Origin: Bacillus sp. EB600
GTDB taxonomy: Bacteria; Bacillota; Bacilli; Bacillales; Cytobacillaceae
NCBI RefSeq assembly: GCF_024494385.1
Contig: NZ_JAEVLT010000005.1
Coordinates: 62,001 to 126,000 of the forward strand
Direction of reading: 5' to 3'
Length of the DNA stretch: 64,000 nucleotides
Part shown: one piece after another, positions 9,736 to 19,990 of the stretch
Position numbering within the stretch: position 1 is the first letter of the stretch
How the letters are laid out: each line of letters starts with the position of its first letter
The notes under the pieces: model-generated
Told to the model about the DNA's origin: nothing
Databases searched by the model: none
Seen by the model: the letters and a program-made list of their open reading frames with translations, nothing else
Made by a program: the position numbers and the translations under genes

Positions 9736-10740
9736 ATGAAGAAATTATTGTTACTTGCTACAGGTGGCACCATCGCTTCAGTTGAGGGAAAAGAAGGACT
9801 CGTTCCTGGAATGTCAGCTGAGGAACTTCTGAAATATTTTGAGAACCCATCACAGTCTATTGATGTGACTTGTCAAATTCTTATGAACAGGGATAGTACT
9901 AATATGCAGCCAGAGCATTGGGTTAAAATGGCGGAAATGATTGCATTGCATTACGATCAATATGATAGCTTTGTCATTACCCATGGGACAGACACATTAG
10001 CATATACTTCAGCAGCCTTGTCCTATATGCTGCAGGGATTACAGAAGCCAATTGTTATCACGGGTTCACAGGTTCCCATAAGTTTTAAAAAAACGGATGC
10101 GAAAAAAAATCTCTCTGATGCGATACGCTTTGCTTGCGAGGATATAGGGGGTGTATTTGTTGTATTTGACGGCCGCGTGATCATTGGCACAAGGGCAGTA
10201 AAAATAAGAACGAAGAGCTATGATGCATTTGAGAGTATCAATCATCCATATGTTGCCAATATAAAGGATAATAAGGTTGACTATTTTTGGAAGCCGGCAG
10301 CTGGAGAAGAGAAGCTAAATGTTGACACGAGTCTTTGTCCAGACGTGTTTCTGTTAAAATTATACCCTGGGATTAAACCGGAGATTTTTAATTATATAAA
10401 AGCTTCCTATAAAGGTGTAATTATTGAAAGCTTTGGAAATGGCGGAGTACCATTTGAAGAACGAAATCTATTACCAAAAATTAAAGCGTTAACCGAAGAA
10501 GGAATCCCCGTTCTCATTACCACGCAATGTCTGGAAGAGGGGCAGGATTTGTATCTGTACGAGGTAGGGAGAAAAGTCGTTCAATACGATGTGATTATCT
10601 CAGGGGATATGAACACAGAAGCAATTGTTGCAAAGCTTATGTGGGTGCTTGGAAAAACAACGAAACTAAAAGAAGTTAAACATATCATTGAAACCCCCAT
10701 AGCTTGGGATTTATCAACAAATTGGGAGAACGTTGAGTAA
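9736..10740 (+). CDS. Type I L-asparaginase
   Basis: Hydrolyses L-asparagine to aspartate and ammonia in the cytosol. The length of 334 residues fits AnsA-type enzymes. The first catalytic threonine lies in [10 protein letters not shown] (residues 5-14) and the second in the [17 protein letters not shown] motif near residue 80, with the TDAKKNL lysine region near 115. ATG 9736 follows AAGGGAGA and is preferred to TTG 9730. There is no signal peptide, which fits type I. It is monocistronic, with a strong terminator about 50 nt after the stop. Confidence 0.92.
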   Translation: MKKLLLLATGGTIASVEGKEGLVPGMSAEELLKYFENPSQSIDVTCQILMNRDSTNMQPEHWVKMAEMIALHYDQYDSFVITHGTDTLAYTSAALSYMLQGLQKPIVITGSQVPISFKKTDAKKNLSDAIRFACEDIGGVFVVFDGRVIIGTRAVKIRTKSYDAFESINHPYVANIKDNKVDYFWKPAAGEEKLNVDTSLCPDVFLLKLYPGIKPEIFNYIKASYKGVIIESFGNGGVPFEERNLLPKIKALTEEGIPVLITTQCLEEGQDLYLYEVGRKVVQYDVIISGDMNTEAIVAKLMWVLGKTTKLKEVKHIIETPIAWDLSTNWENVE

Positions 10741-10788
10741 CACTTGATTTGGAATGAAGTAAGACTTAACCAAGCCCGCAATTATTTT

Positions 10789-10828
10789 AAACGGCACAAG
10801 TAGATTGAAACTTGTGCCGTTTTTTTAT
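10789..10828 (+). terminator. Terminator after the asparaginase gene
   Basis: AAACGGCACAAG (10789-10800) pairs perfectly with CTTGTGCCGTTT (10811-10822) and is followed by a T-run. Confidence 0.88.
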
Positions 10829-10861
10829 TTTTACAAAAACTTAAAGAAAATTTGCTCCTCT

Positions 10862-10889
10862 TTAACAAAAAGATAACGTTACGACAATA
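10862..10889 (+). promoter_or_regulatory. Candidate Pho box upstream of phoX
   Basis: Three hexamers resembling the PhoP half-site TT(A/C/T)A(C/T)A recur with an exact 11-nt period: TTAACA (10862-10867), ATAACG (10873-10878) and ACAATA (10884-10889). They lie 49-76 nt before the phoX start. Only the first is a perfect match, so this is a candidate. Phosphate-starvation control fits the function of the two secreted phosphatases downstream. Confidence 0.45.
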
Positions 10890-10937
10890 CTTTTCTTGTT
10901 TAATAAAGTGGTAGATAAAGAATCGAGGAGGAGAATC

Positions 10938-12878
10938 ATGAATAAAAGGCGTTTTGGTAAAAAAGGGGCAACAATTGCATTAGCACTAGCACTAACAATT
11001 CCTGCTGTAACACCCGCAGCGGCCATGGCAAATAAAGGTCATGTAACAATAGATTCCGTAAAATTTAATGGGATGGATGCACCAAAAACGATTGAACAAA
11101 TGGTTCAAACCTATTCGAACGCATCACTGGATGTAAAGTATAGTAACGGGGAAGTAAAGAAATTTCCACTTTCATATAAAAGACTTTTCAAATCTGAAGA
11201 TAAAATAGCGAGTAACAAAGGGGAACTCATTCCGGCTGGAACACCGATTGATGTGAACGGAAATCCAATTATCGATAAGAGTGTTGAAGGAAAGCCTACA
11301 TATTTTGTCTCAGATGCTCCCGATTCTAATAGTCTATTAAATCCTATTGGCGGGAAGCTATATATGGTCACCCACTATGAATATCAGACCTTTGATGCAG
11401 CAGGAAAATCTGCGTATGGTGTAGTACCAGCTTCGATGTCATTATCTACTTTGGAGCAGGATAAGAAAACGGGTGAATTAACACCTAAAGATGTTAAGAA
11501 AATAGATTTTTCAAGTGTGAACGGACTTTGGATTCCATGTAACGGATCACTTTCACCATGGAATACTCATTTAGGTTCAGAAGAGTACGAGCCGGATGCC
11601 CGCAGCTTTGAATTAAATCCTACTTCCTCGGCAAGAACTCAAGTTGAAGGTTTTGCCCAGCTTTATTTTGGAGACAAATCAAAAGCAAATCCTTATTTTT
11701 ACGGATTTATTCCTGAAATTAAGGTGAATGATAATGGATCAGCTTCCGTTTCAAAACATTATAGTATCGGCCGTTTTTCACATGAACTAATGAAGATGAT
11801 GCCTGATAACCGCACAGCCTTCTTTGGTGATGACGGTTCTTATACGACGATGTTTATGTATGTAGCTGATAAAGAGAAGGACCTTTCAGCCGGTACCCTT
11901 TATGCTGCTAAATTCCAACAAACAGGAACGGAAAATGGCGGTGCTGGAAACTTAGAATGGATCAAATTAGGACATGCTTCTGACAAGGAAATAAAAGCTA
12001 TTATCGACAGCAACGTTAAGTTCAGTGACATTTTTGAAACATCTGATGCCCCTAAGGAAGGCTTTAAAGCTATTAAGCAGTACACCTATGGCAAAACAGA
12101 ATACTTAAAAGTAAAGCCGGGAATGGAAAAAGCAGCAGCATTTTTAGAATCTCGCCGTTATGCAGCAATACAAGGTGCTACCTCTGAGTTTAATAAAATG
12201 GAAGGTGTCACTTTAAATGAAAAGGATAAGAAAGTTTACATTGCAATTTCTGACCAAAGTGCTGGAATGCTAGCTAATTCTGCAGATCCTGCTGATGATA
12301 TTAAATTGCCAAAAATTAAATCTGGTGTTACCTATCAATTGGATTTAACCAAAAATCAAAAAGACAACACAGGGCAAAAAATTAACAGTAACTATGTTGC
12401 AGGTAAAATGTCTGGCTTAATTACAGGTGAAGATTCGACCGCTGCAGATACCTATGGAAACACTGCCAATGTAAATAAAATAGCCAATCCTGATAACTTA
12501 AGCTATTCCGAAGCATTAAGAACATTATTCATTGGCGAGGACAGCGGAATGCATACAAATAACTTTGTCTGGGCCTATAATGTTGATACAAAGGAATTAA
12601 CGAGGATTTTGTCGAATCCAGCCGGGGCAGAATCAACTGGTTTGTTTGCAGCAGATAACCGGAAGGGACACTCATACATCATGAGTAACTTCCAGCATCC
12701 AGGTGATGAATTAGAAGGTAAGTCAATTACAGCAGTCGATAAAAATGAGTTAATCAAGGCGATGGAAAAAGAAATCGGAATTGATCGTACTGGTGGGGTA
12801 GGTTATATTTCCGGTCTGCCCTCACTTGAAGATTTGCAAAATAAAAACCGTGATGTAAACAGCATTTTTCATAAATAA
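10938..12878 (+). CDS. Secreted PhoX-family alkaline phosphatase (DUF839)
   Basis: Exported phosphatase of 646 residues that releases phosphate from organic esters. It begins with a signal peptide containing a twin-arginine-like KRRFGKKG followed by a hydrophobic stretch (ATIALALALTIPAV) and an Ala-rich cleavage region near residue 30. The PhoX signature SLSPWNTHLGSEEYEPDA is near residue 205. GRFSHELMKMMPD and FFGDDG give further metal-binding carboxylates. The ATG at 10938 has GAGGAGG eight nt upstream; the open frame extends upstream to 10896 without an RBS. PhoX enzymes are typically Tat-exported, Fe/Ca dependent and PhoPR-regulated; export route and metals here are inferred. Confidence 0.88.
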   Translation: MNKRRFGKKGATIALALALTIPAVTPAAAMANKGHVTIDSVKFNGMDAPKTIEQMVQTYSNASLDVKYSNGEVKKFPLSYKRLFKSEDKIASNKGELIPAGTPIDVNGNPIIDKSVEGKPTYFVSDAPDSNSLLNPIGGKLYMVTHYEYQTFDAAGKSAYGVVPASMSLSTLEQDKKTGELTPKDVKKIDFSSVNGLWIPCNGSLSPWNTHLGSEEYEPDARSFELNPTSSARTQVEGFAQLYFGDKSKANPYFYGFIPEIKVNDNGSASVSKHYSIGRFSHELMKMMPDNRTAFFGDDGSYTTMFMYVADKEKDLSAGTLYAAKFQQTGTENGGAGNLEWIKLGHASDKEIKAIIDSNVKFSDIFETSDAPKEGFKAIKQYTYGKTEYLKVKPGMEKAAAFLESRRYAAIQGATSEFNKMEGVTLNEKDKKVYIAISDQSAGMLANSADPADDIKLPKIKSGVTYQLDLTKNQKDNTGQKINSNYVAGKMSGLITGEDSTAADTYGNTANVNKIANPDNLSYSEALRTLFIGEDSGMHTNNFVWAYNVDTKELTRILSNPAGAESTGLFAADNRKGHSYIMSNFQHPGDELEGKSITAVDKNELIKAMEKEIGIDRTGGVGYISGLPSLEDLQNKNRDVNSIFHK

Positions 12879-12896
12879 GATATTTAGATCCGTTGT

Positions 12897-12930
12897 TACC
12901 CCTGGAACAAGTATCCAGGGGTATTTTGTT
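12897..12930 (+). terminator. Terminator after phoX
   Basis: TACCCCTGGA (12897-12906) pairs with TCCAGGGGTA (12914-12923), followed by a T-rich run (TTTTGTTATT). Confidence 0.82.
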
Positions 12931-12950
12931 ATTGTAAAAAATAAATAAGA

Positions 12951-12964
12951 ACTAGTTAACTAGT
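12951..12964. promoter_or_regulatory. Perfect 14-bp palindrome, possible operator
   Basis: ACTAGTTAACTAGT is self-complementary across all 14 bases. It lies about 125 nt before the start of the beta-propeller phosphoesterase gene. It has no U-tract, so it is not a terminator. A regulator binding site is possible, but the binding protein is unknown and chance cannot be excluded. Confidence 0.3.
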
Positions 12965-13089
12965 AATATAGTTGCGGATAAAAGGTCTTGGTTTTCTTTA
13001 TCGCTATTTTACCAGAGCTCAATAAGAGATTAATAAATTAAGAGTACCCTATTTAGGTAAGAGAAAAATAAATGGTGGGAGTGATCAAG

Positions 13090-15843
13090 TTGTTAAAGAA
13101 AATGAAAAAAAAGAAAAGGATGCTCGCTGGACTAGCCTTAACTAGTGTATTAATGGGGTCTGCAGGGGTATACGCAGCTCAAGATGGTGCTTTTGGAAAC
13201 AATCTTGTTGGATTACAAGCAGATGGCTCGGTTCAAACGCCTGTAAACCAGTTGATCACACCAGCAGGGAAGCAAATTGAATTTGGCGGCAACCCAATTT
13301 CTGTCGCCGTTCATCCAAATGGAAAGACAGCTGTTACTATGGTTGGCCGAAATAATTACGGCGGTAAAGGAATCAACGTCGTCGATCTTGCAACGGGAAA
13401 ATTGACTGCGTCAGATTTGTCTTTAGGCCTCACAACGATGTGGGGATTAGCTTATTCCAATGATGGAAGTCAGCTTTATGCAACTGGCTCTAAGAGTAGT
13501 AAAGGTAAGGTTGTCGTTATGTCTATTGGAGCCGATGGAATTCCTGTCATCCAAAAGACTTATACCCTTCCAAATGCAGCTGTTGGCGGAAATATAAATC
13601 CGCTTGATTTAGCGGTAGGACCACAAGGACAGCTGCTCGTTGCTCTTAACCGCGACAACAGCCTTGGTGTAATTGATCCTCAAACAGGGGCAGTAACCGC
13701 TAAAATTTCCGTTGAAAATGCTCCTACGGGTGTATTAGTTGATGGTGATACGGCCTACGTGACAAACCAAGGCGGTAGAGTAGCGAAACCAGGAGACACA
13801 ACGGTTGATTCTTCGGGGACTCAAGTGGTGGTAGATCCTAAAACAGGTGCCACTACAACAGGAACTGTTTCTGTTGTTGACTTGAAAACCAACACGGTTA
13901 CAAAAAACATTGAAGTTGGCGTACAGCCTGAACGGATGACGCAATCAGGCCAGTACATATTCGTAACCAACACAAACAGTGATTCGGTTTCTGTCATTGA
14001 CACCAAGACAAATAACGTTGTCCAAACAATTGACATTAAACCCTACCCCAATTCACATAAAGGTTCTGCACCAAACGCGGTGAAAATGGTTAATAATCAA
14101 TTAATGGTCAGCTTAGGACGTGATAACGCGATTGCGGTCTATGACTGGCAAGGTCCTGATAAGACACCTGAATTACAAGGCCTTTTACCAACAGCATGGT
14201 TCCCAGTCGATATCGCAGTTGATTCTGCAAATAAGAATCTCGTCGTTGCAAATGCGGATGGAATTGGCTCACAAGGACCAGCACGTAATTTAACCATTCA
14301 AGGAATTACTGTATCGGGCCACTCCTCTTATGCTCAAATGGGGTCCCTTTCATTGATTCCATTCCCTTCAAAAGAAGATCTTGTAAAGGGAACGAAGCAG
14401 GTATACGCGGACAATAACTGGTATGGCTTAAAGGATCTAAACGCTAAACCGCGCAACAACAAGAAACCAGTCGCCATGCCTGAAAGAGTTGGCGAGCCAT
14501 CTACAATTAAACACGTATTCTATATTATTAAAGAAAACCGGACCTATGACCAAGTATTAGGAGACCTAGGAAAAGGAAACGGCGAACCAGCTTTAACGCA
14601 GTTCCCTCAAACAGTAACACCAAACTTGCATAAACTTGCAACAACCTTCCCGCTTTTGGACAACGTCTATACTTCAGGTATTCAGTCAGCAAGCGGACAC
14701 CAATGGGTTATGCAAGGGACAAACGTTGACTATGAAGATAAAGAGACTGATTCAGCGAATGTCCGAAGCTATCCAGGCGGTGCCGGTGACCCAATGGCAT
14801 ATGCTCCTACCGGCCATCTGTGGGATCAAGCCGCAAAACATAATGTATCCGTAGAGAATTTCGGGGAAGATACGATTTCTTTCGCCGGTTCGGCACCATT
14901 TGGTACATGGACGGATTGGTATAACGATGCCTTAAAGCTTTCCGGTCAACAGCAGGGTGATCTTCATGTCCCAATTGGAAACTATCAGACAACCTATGAC
15001 ATTCCTTCGCTGGGACCGATCACCTATAAATCCTTCCCGACGTTTGACATGAACATACCGGATCAGTATCGTTTTGAGATTTTTAAACAGCAGTTTGAAA
15101 AACACGTTGAAAATAATGATTTACCAGCATTAAATACAATGTGGGTTACGAATGACCACACCTCTGGAAGTGCAACCGGTTCTCCTACACCACAGGCAAT
15201 GGTTGCAGACAATGATTTGGCCGTTGGTAAAATTGTAGACTTAATTTCACACAGTAAGTATTGGAAAGACTCTGTTATCTTTATTACAGAAGATGATGCA
15301 CAAAATGGCTTAGACCACGTTGATGGACACCGTGAACCGGCATATGTAATTAGTCCTTGGGTGAAAAAAGGAATTACCAACAGCCACTATTGGACTGTCA
15401 TTAACATGGTTCGCAGTATAGAACAAATTCTTGGACTTCCTGCTATGAACCAAAACGATGCAGCCGCAGAACCAATGAGTGAGCTTTTTACAAACAATCC
15501 AGACTTTACGCCATACAACTTTGAACAAAACCAAATACCGCTTGACACTTTAAACGGACAACCGAATTCCAATACTGCAGCACTTGCCAACACAGTACAA
15601 GTGACACCAGAGGCACAGGAGCAATCGAAGCAGTGGACGGAATGGTCTAATAAAAACAAGGACAAGCTTTCTGGTAAACACGCTTCACCGGACGAAGTCA
15701 ACGCCAACATGCTAAACCATGCAGTTTGGTATGCAACGAAAGGCTTTGATAAACCATATCCAGGTGATAAAAAAGTTCATACACCAGCTGAAGTAGAGCA
15801 GCAGCCTGAAAGCTTTGCACCATCACCTGCAGAAAATGACTAA
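13090..15843 (+). CDS. Secreted YVTN beta-propeller/phosphoesterase fusion (YncE-alkaline phosphatase type)
   Basis: A 917-residue exported protein. The signal peptide is basic (KKMKKKKR) plus hydrophobic, with cleavage expected near VYAAQ (residue ~30). Residues ~50-420 carry repeated propeller blades (VSVVDLKTNTV, VSVIDTKTNNVVQTI). Residues ~470-780 form a phosphoesterase/phospholipase-C-like domain with FYIIKENRTYDQVLGDLG, TSGIQSASGHQWVMQGT, TEDDAQNG and DGHREPAYVISPWVK, which supply the metal-binding Asp/Glu/His residues. The TTG at 13090 has GGGAG eight nt upstream; ATG 13102 is an alternative. It follows phoX, so both may scavenge phosphate, but no Pho box was recognised at this gene. 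Confidence 0.85.
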   Translation: MLKKMKKKKRMLAGLALTSVLMGSAGVYAAQDGAFGNNLVGLQADGSVQTPVNQLITPAGKQIEFGGNPISVAVHPNGKTAVTMVGRNNYGGKGINVVDLATGKLTASDLSLGLTTMWGLAYSNDGSQLYATGSKSSKGKVVVMSIGADGIPVIQKTYTLPNAAVGGNINPLDLAVGPQGQLLVALNRDNSLGVIDPQTGAVTAKISVENAPTGVLVDGDTAYVTNQGGRVAKPGDTTVDSSGTQVVVDPKTGATTTGTVSVVDLKTNTVTKNIEVGVQPERMTQSGQYIFVTNTNSDSVSVIDTKTNNVVQTIDIKPYPNSHKGSAPNAVKMVNNQLMVSLGRDNAIAVYDWQGPDKTPELQGLLPTAWFPVDIAVDSANKNLVVANADGIGSQGPARNLTIQGITVSGHSSYAQMGSLSLIPFPSKEDLVKGTKQVYADNNWYGLKDLNAKPRNNKKPVAMPERVGEPSTIKHVFYIIKENRTYDQVLGDLGKGNGEPALTQFPQTVTPNLHKLATTFPLLDNVYTSGIQSASGHQWVMQGTNVDYEDKETDSANVRSYPGGAGDPMAYAPTGHLWDQAAKHNVSVENFGEDTISFAGSAPFGTWTDWYNDALKLSGQQQGDLHVPIGNYQTTYDIPSLGPITYKSFPTFDMNIPDQYRFEIFKQQFEKHVENNDLPALNTMWVTNDHTSGSATGSPTPQAMVADNDLAVGKIVDLISHSKYWKDSVIFITEDDAQNGLDHVDGHREPAYVISPWVKKGITNSHYWTVINMVRSIEQILGLPAMNQNDAAAEPMSELFTNNPDFTPYNFEQNQIPLDTLNGQPNSNTAALANTVQVTPEAQEQSKQWTEWSNKNKDKLSGKHASPDEVNANMLNHAVWYATKGFDKPYPGDKKVHTPAEVEQQPESFAPSPAEND

Positions 15844-15880
15844 TGGTCTAGTTTTAATGTTCTCTTAGCAAAAAAAAAGT

Positions 15881-15910
15881 TAGCTACCCGACAAGGGTAG
15901 CTATTGTTAT
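15881..15910 (+). terminator. Terminator after the propeller phosphoesterase gene
   Basis: TAGCTACCC (15881-15889) pairs with GGGTAGCTA (15895-15903) around a 5-nt loop. The following U-tract (TTGTTAT) is weak and an A-run precedes the stem. Confidence 0.65.
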
Positions 15911-16079
15911 AAAGACTGTCGCTTAAAGGTAGCTGTTCTGGTATCAAGACATTCAGATGTGAGGTATTGAGTCCAGTTTGTTGCCTTTGCACAATAGGGA
16001 TTTTCCAAGATCTCATTTCATTTTAATCACTTAGAAGAGGGGGGACGATTCGGGTTCATTCTTGCCCGGATCAAATGAA

Positions 16080-19000
16080 ATGAAACGATTGATAGACGCA
16101 ACGATGAAACGTGCGATTCTGATCGCAACCTTGATTGTATTGATCCTCGTTTGGGGAGTTATGTCAGCAGGACAAATTCAACGGGATTACCTGCCGGAGA
16201 TTAATAATCCCACGTTAATGGTCACAGTCCGTGCAGAAAATTACCAAGCAGAACAAATAAAAGCAAAGATCTCTGAACCAATCCAGCAGGCCTTAAGGGT
16301 AGTAGACGGTCTTCAGGATGTCGAGACGAACTCATTTAATGGGGGTTCAATGGTCAGCCTCAACTTTCCAATGAATTATGATATGAAGCAAGCGGAGGAA
16401 CAAGTTACGAAGGCATTGGAAGGGACTTCATTGCCGACTGATGCAGGAAAACCTCTAGTAACACGTCTAAGTACCCATTCCCTGCCGGTAATGAGAATTA
16501 GTTTAATGAGTTCCTCTAGTAATATTACAGAAAATACACTCCGTACTGGGATTCAAGAAGATGTGGTCAATCGTTTGAAAACAGTCCCAGGGGTAAAAGA
16601 TGTCCAAGTATCAGGTGGAGGTAGTGCTGGATATGCCGTAACGCTTCGAACTGAAGATCTGAAAAAGGCTAGGGTAACAGTAAGTGATGTAAAACGGTCA
16701 CTCGAAGACAAAGTTACAACAGGAATCGAAGGAAACGTCTCGAATAATCAGATTTCTATTCCTGTCACAGTATCGGGGTGGGTTTTAAACCAGCAAGATC
16801 TATCGCAGTTGCCGATTCATACAAAAGATGGGAAAACAATTGCTCTTTCTGATGTGGCTGATATTTCAAACTCAATTGTAAATCTGCAGACGATTTCAAG
16901 AACAAATGGAAACCCGAGCGTTCTTTTAGATATACTGAAAACTCCATCATCCAATATTACGGATGTGTCTGACCGGATTCAGACCAAAATAAAGGATATC
17001 CCTGCACTGAAAAATAAGGATATCCAGCTATCCATTCTATTTGATCAAGGGGTGCAGGTCAATGCAGCGTTAAAAGGTCTTATTAAGGAAGGCTTGTTAG
17101 GCTGCTTGTTTTCGATCGTTTGCGTGTTTCTCTTTTTCCGCAAGGTCCGTTCTACCCTATTAATTGCCATCTCACTGCCTATATGTCTATTAGCGACAAC
17201 AGGTATCTTAAAAACGATGGGAATCAGTCTCAATATTCTTACCGTTTCCGGATTGATCGTCGCTATGGGAAGGGTAGTCGATGACTCAATTGTCATCCTA
17301 GATAATATGAACCGTAAAGTAGATAAGGAAAAAGGCATCACAAGTGTTCGGTTATTAACACAAGCTGTTTCAGAAATGGTTCCAGCAATCGTATCATCCA
17401 CCGCCACTACCGTTGCCGTCTATGTGCCAATTGCACTTGTTGGTGGAATCGTAGGTTCAGCCTTTTCAGGTTTTGCCTGGTCTGTTGTGATTGCCCTCAT
17501 CGTTTCATTAGTTGTTTCCATTTTAGTTGTGCCGACACTGTACAATCTATATTGGAAAGGCAAACCGAGTGCCGTTAGTGATGCTTTTGAACCGGCAGCC
17601 TATAAAATACTTACCTGGGTGTTTAAACGCAAAGGAAAAGTCGCGGCTATCTGTCTTGGCTTGTTTTTGATTAGTGTGGTTGGAGCAGCATTTTTACCAG
17701 TTAATTTTTTACCAATGACCAATAAAACAGGGCAAATCGGCGTTCAAGTTGAGATGCCACAGAATACTTCCTTAACAGAAGTTGATCAGGAAGTGCAAAG
17801 ATTAGAAGCTTTATTTAAATCAAATCCTAAAGTAGTCTCCTTTTCGTCTGGTCTCGGTTCCTCTTTTACGCCGCAATCAGATGATGTATTTGATGCTGGA
17901 GGCGGTTGGTTACAGAAACCGAACATTGCCAACCTGTCGGTAACCGTTAAAAAAGGGACAGATATAAATGCTTTTATTCCAGAACTTCAGAAGCAATTAA
18001 ATGCTTTGTCAGGCAAAGCTGTCTATACGGTTTCGAATTCAAGTATAGCAGGAGACGATACCCAATTAAAAATTAATCTTACGGGGGCAGATAATCAGAC
18101 ATTGGAATCAATGGCTCTAGCGATCCGAAACCAGTTGAAACTTGTCCCTGGATTAGCTGTGCAAGGGACAGCGGAAACTGATGATCATTTCACACAATAT
18201 AATATAACGCTTAATCGAAAGGCGATCGAAAAGTATGGTATTAAGCTTGAGGATGTTTTAAATCGGATTCAGCAATATACTGCAGAAGGAACGAAAGGAG
18301 TCATCTCCATTGACCAAAATACCTTCCCTATTGTCATCCACTCGGATGTGCAAAAAGACGCCTCTAAAGATATCTTTTCTTTAATGGGTGGAGAGGTCTT
18401 CCTAGATAAAGATGGGCAAAAAGTGACATTTGATCAGCTTGCATTACTTACACCATCTGGTTCATCAGTAATCCAAGAGAAGGATGGACATCCTTATGCT
18501 GTCATTACTGCTAATATTATTTCAAATGATATTGGAAAAGTGACAAAACAGGTCAAAGCTTCTTTGGACAAAACACCAATACCGGAGGGCGTACATTATT
18601 CCTTTGCTGGAGCGCCGCAACAGGTATATGAAATGATTTTTGAAATGGCAATTGCATTATTCTTCTCAATCTTGCTGGTTCTGTTGATCGTAAGTTCCGT
18701 TTTTCGCGGGTGGAGGGCTCCGCTTTCGGTTTTAATATGTATTCCGTTAGCAGCTATCGGATCCTGCATTAGCATGGTAATCTTTAGGCTGGAATGGAAT
18801 CTTGCTGCGTTGGTTGGATTATTAATGTTAACAGGAATTGTGGTGACTAACGGCATTGTTCTCGTGGATAAGATAGAAAGGAATCGGGCTGAAGGAATGG
18901 AAATAAAGCAATCCATTTTACTTGGAACAACAACAAGGGTAAGACCTGTGCTCTTAACAGCCGGGACCACCATCCTAACATTGCTTCCTTTAGCTGTCTC

Positions 19001-19190
19001 AAGTTCTGACAGTTCAATTATCTCCCAAACACTGGGGCTTGTAGTTGTAGGTGGGTTGATCAGTTCAACGCTAACTTGTCTTATTGTCATTCCGATTATG
19101 TATGAATGGCTGAGTGGAAAAGCAAGAAAAACAAAAAACAACCAGCACTATCAAGATCTAGAAAGGTTTACCGAACATAATTTTGGATAA
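16080..19190 (+). CDS. RND-superfamily efflux transporter (AcrB/SwrC-like)
   Basis: Proton-driven exporter of 1036 residues. It has the RND plan: one N-terminal membrane helix, a large extracytoplasmic domain (to ~330), six helices, a second large domain (~550-850) and five to six more helices. The proton-relay aspartate pair is in GRVVDDSIVILDN near residue 400. The helix corresponding to AcrB TM10 has GIVVTNGIVLVD. No membrane-fusion protein or outer-membrane factor is adjacent, as is normal for Gram-positive SwrC/YerP-type pumps. Start choice is uncertain: ATG 16080 has little upstream SD, TTG 16062 is in frame, and a GAGGGGGG tract at 16037-16044 is too far from both. Substrate is unknown. 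Confidence 0.87.
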   Translation: MKRLIDATMKRAILIATLIVLILVWGVMSAGQIQRDYLPEINNPTLMVTVRAENYQAEQIKAKISEPIQQALRVVDGLQDVETNSFNGGSMVSLNFPMNYDMKQAEEQVTKALEGTSLPTDAGKPLVTRLSTHSLPVMRISLMSSSSNITENTLRTGIQEDVVNRLKTVPGVKDVQVSGGGSAGYAVTLRTEDLKKARVTVSDVKRSLEDKVTTGIEGNVSNNQISIPVTVSGWVLNQQDLSQLPIHTKDGKTIALSDVADISNSIVNLQTISRTNGNPSVLLDILKTPSSNITDVSDRIQTKIKDIPALKNKDIQLSILFDQGVQVNAALKGLIKEGLLGCLFSIVCVFLFFRKVRSTLLIAISLPICLLATTGILKTMGISLNILTVSGLIVAMGRVVDDSIVILDNMNRKVDKEKGITSVRLLTQAVSEMVPAIVSSTATTVAVYVPIALVGGIVGSAFSGFAWSVVIALIVSLVVSILVVPTLYNLYWKGKPSAVSDAFEPAAYKILTWVFKRKGKVAAICLGLFLISVVGAAFLPVNFLPMTNKTGQIGVQVEMPQNTSLTEVDQEVQRLEALFKSNPKVVSFSSGLGSSFTPQSDDVFDAGGGWLQKPNIANLSVTVKKGTDINAFIPELQKQLNALSGKAVYTVSNSSIAGDDTQLKINLTGADNQTLESMALAIRNQLKLVPGLAVQGTAETDDHFTQYNITLNRKAIEKYGIKLEDVLNRIQQYTAEGTKGVISIDQNTFPIVIHSDVQKDASKDIFSLMGGEVFLDKDGQKVTFDQLALLTPSGSSVIQEKDGHPYAVITANIISNDIGKVTKQVKASLDKTPIPEGVHYSFAGAPQQVYEMIFEMAIALFFSILLVLLIVSSVFRGWRAPLSVLICIPLAAIGSCISMVIFRLEWNLAALVGLLMLTGIVVTNGIVLVDKIERNRAEGMEIKQSILLGTTTRVRPVLLTAGTTILTLLPLAVSSSDSSIISQTLGLVVVGGLISSTLTCLIVIPIMYEWLSGKARKTKNNQHYQDLERFTEHNFG

Positions 19191-19229
19191 TCCGAATTTA
19201 TGAATTGAAAATCTGAAACTTCTTACTAA

Positions 19230-19263
19230 CAAAAAATAGCTTGGGAGACTAAGCTATTTTTTC
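19230..19263 (+). terminator. Terminator after the RND transporter gene
   Basis: AAAAAATAGCTT (19231-19242) pairs with AAGCTATTTTTT (19251-19262), with an 8-nt loop. Confidence 0.85.
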
Positions 19264-19315
19264 ATTTCGATTAGCTTTACCGCATATACATTCATAGGTG
19301 ATATGGAGGTGGAAT

Positions 19316-19963
19316 ATGGCAAATTTTTTTTGGGGAGTAGATTCAGCAGTTGCCGTTGATGAAGAAATATTACGGTGTCCAGAATAATTTTGGTGCCCCT
19401 GATTTTTGGGGAAGATATTTAAGCACGGTTCCGAATGCTAGTGATGGGCTAACTAAAGTGGAACTGCAATATTTAAGGTCAAAAGGAATTATAGTGGTGC
19501 CAATCTTTAATAATTTTAAAAGCTCTGTTGGCGATCAAGCAGGAAATGTTGCGGCCCGTAATGCCATATATAATGCCAATCGGCTTGGAATTCGAAAAGG
19601 GACAGTATTATTTGCCAACGTCGAGCGTTTTTTTGAAGTGGATGCAAATTGGTTAATTGGTTGGGTTGAAACGTTTTATACCAGTCCTATCGGCCGGGAT
19701 TTTATCATGATCCGATTGTAGGTGATTTTAATCAAGCCTATTGTCAAGCTATCGCAAAAGATGAAAGGGTAAAGAATCAGGCTGTATTATGGAGTACAAA
19801 ACCTGAAAAGGGTGTCACTTCGAAACGAAGCCAGCCAAAATTTAGTCCAAGAAAGCCGAATTGTCCTGCAACAGTTTGGGGATGGCAATATGGAAGGGAT
19901 GCAAGAGTGCGCCCTGTTGATACGACTTTAGCAGATAGTAAGCTGTTTGATTTGATGCACTAA
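19316..19963 (+). pseudogene. DUF1906 (glycoside-hydrolase-like) protein gene with two frameshifts
   Basis: ATG 19316 follows a good ribosome binding site (ATGGAGGTGG) and opens the DUF1906 N-terminus (FFWGVDSAVAVDEEILRC), but stops after about 23 codons. The family sequence continues in another frame from about 19378 (VQNNFGAPDFWGRYL, SDGLTKVELQYL), then returns to the first frame near 19695 (GFYHDPIVGDFNQAYCQAI, VWGWQYGRD) to a stop at 19961-19963. The first break sits at a GTGT repeat and looks like a 2-nt loss or 1-nt gain. The second compensates. An intact product would be about 215 residues and resemble Rv2525c-type peptidoglycan-associated glycosidase-like proteins. A sequencing error is possible at either site. 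Confidence 0.82.
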
Positions 19964-19990
19964 GCAATCGTTACTATTTTCTGTAAATAG

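Noticed and set aside
18596..19141. 181-codon minus-strand ORF inside the RND gene
   Set aside because: Antisense shadow of a clearly conserved transporter; no SD and unnatural composition.
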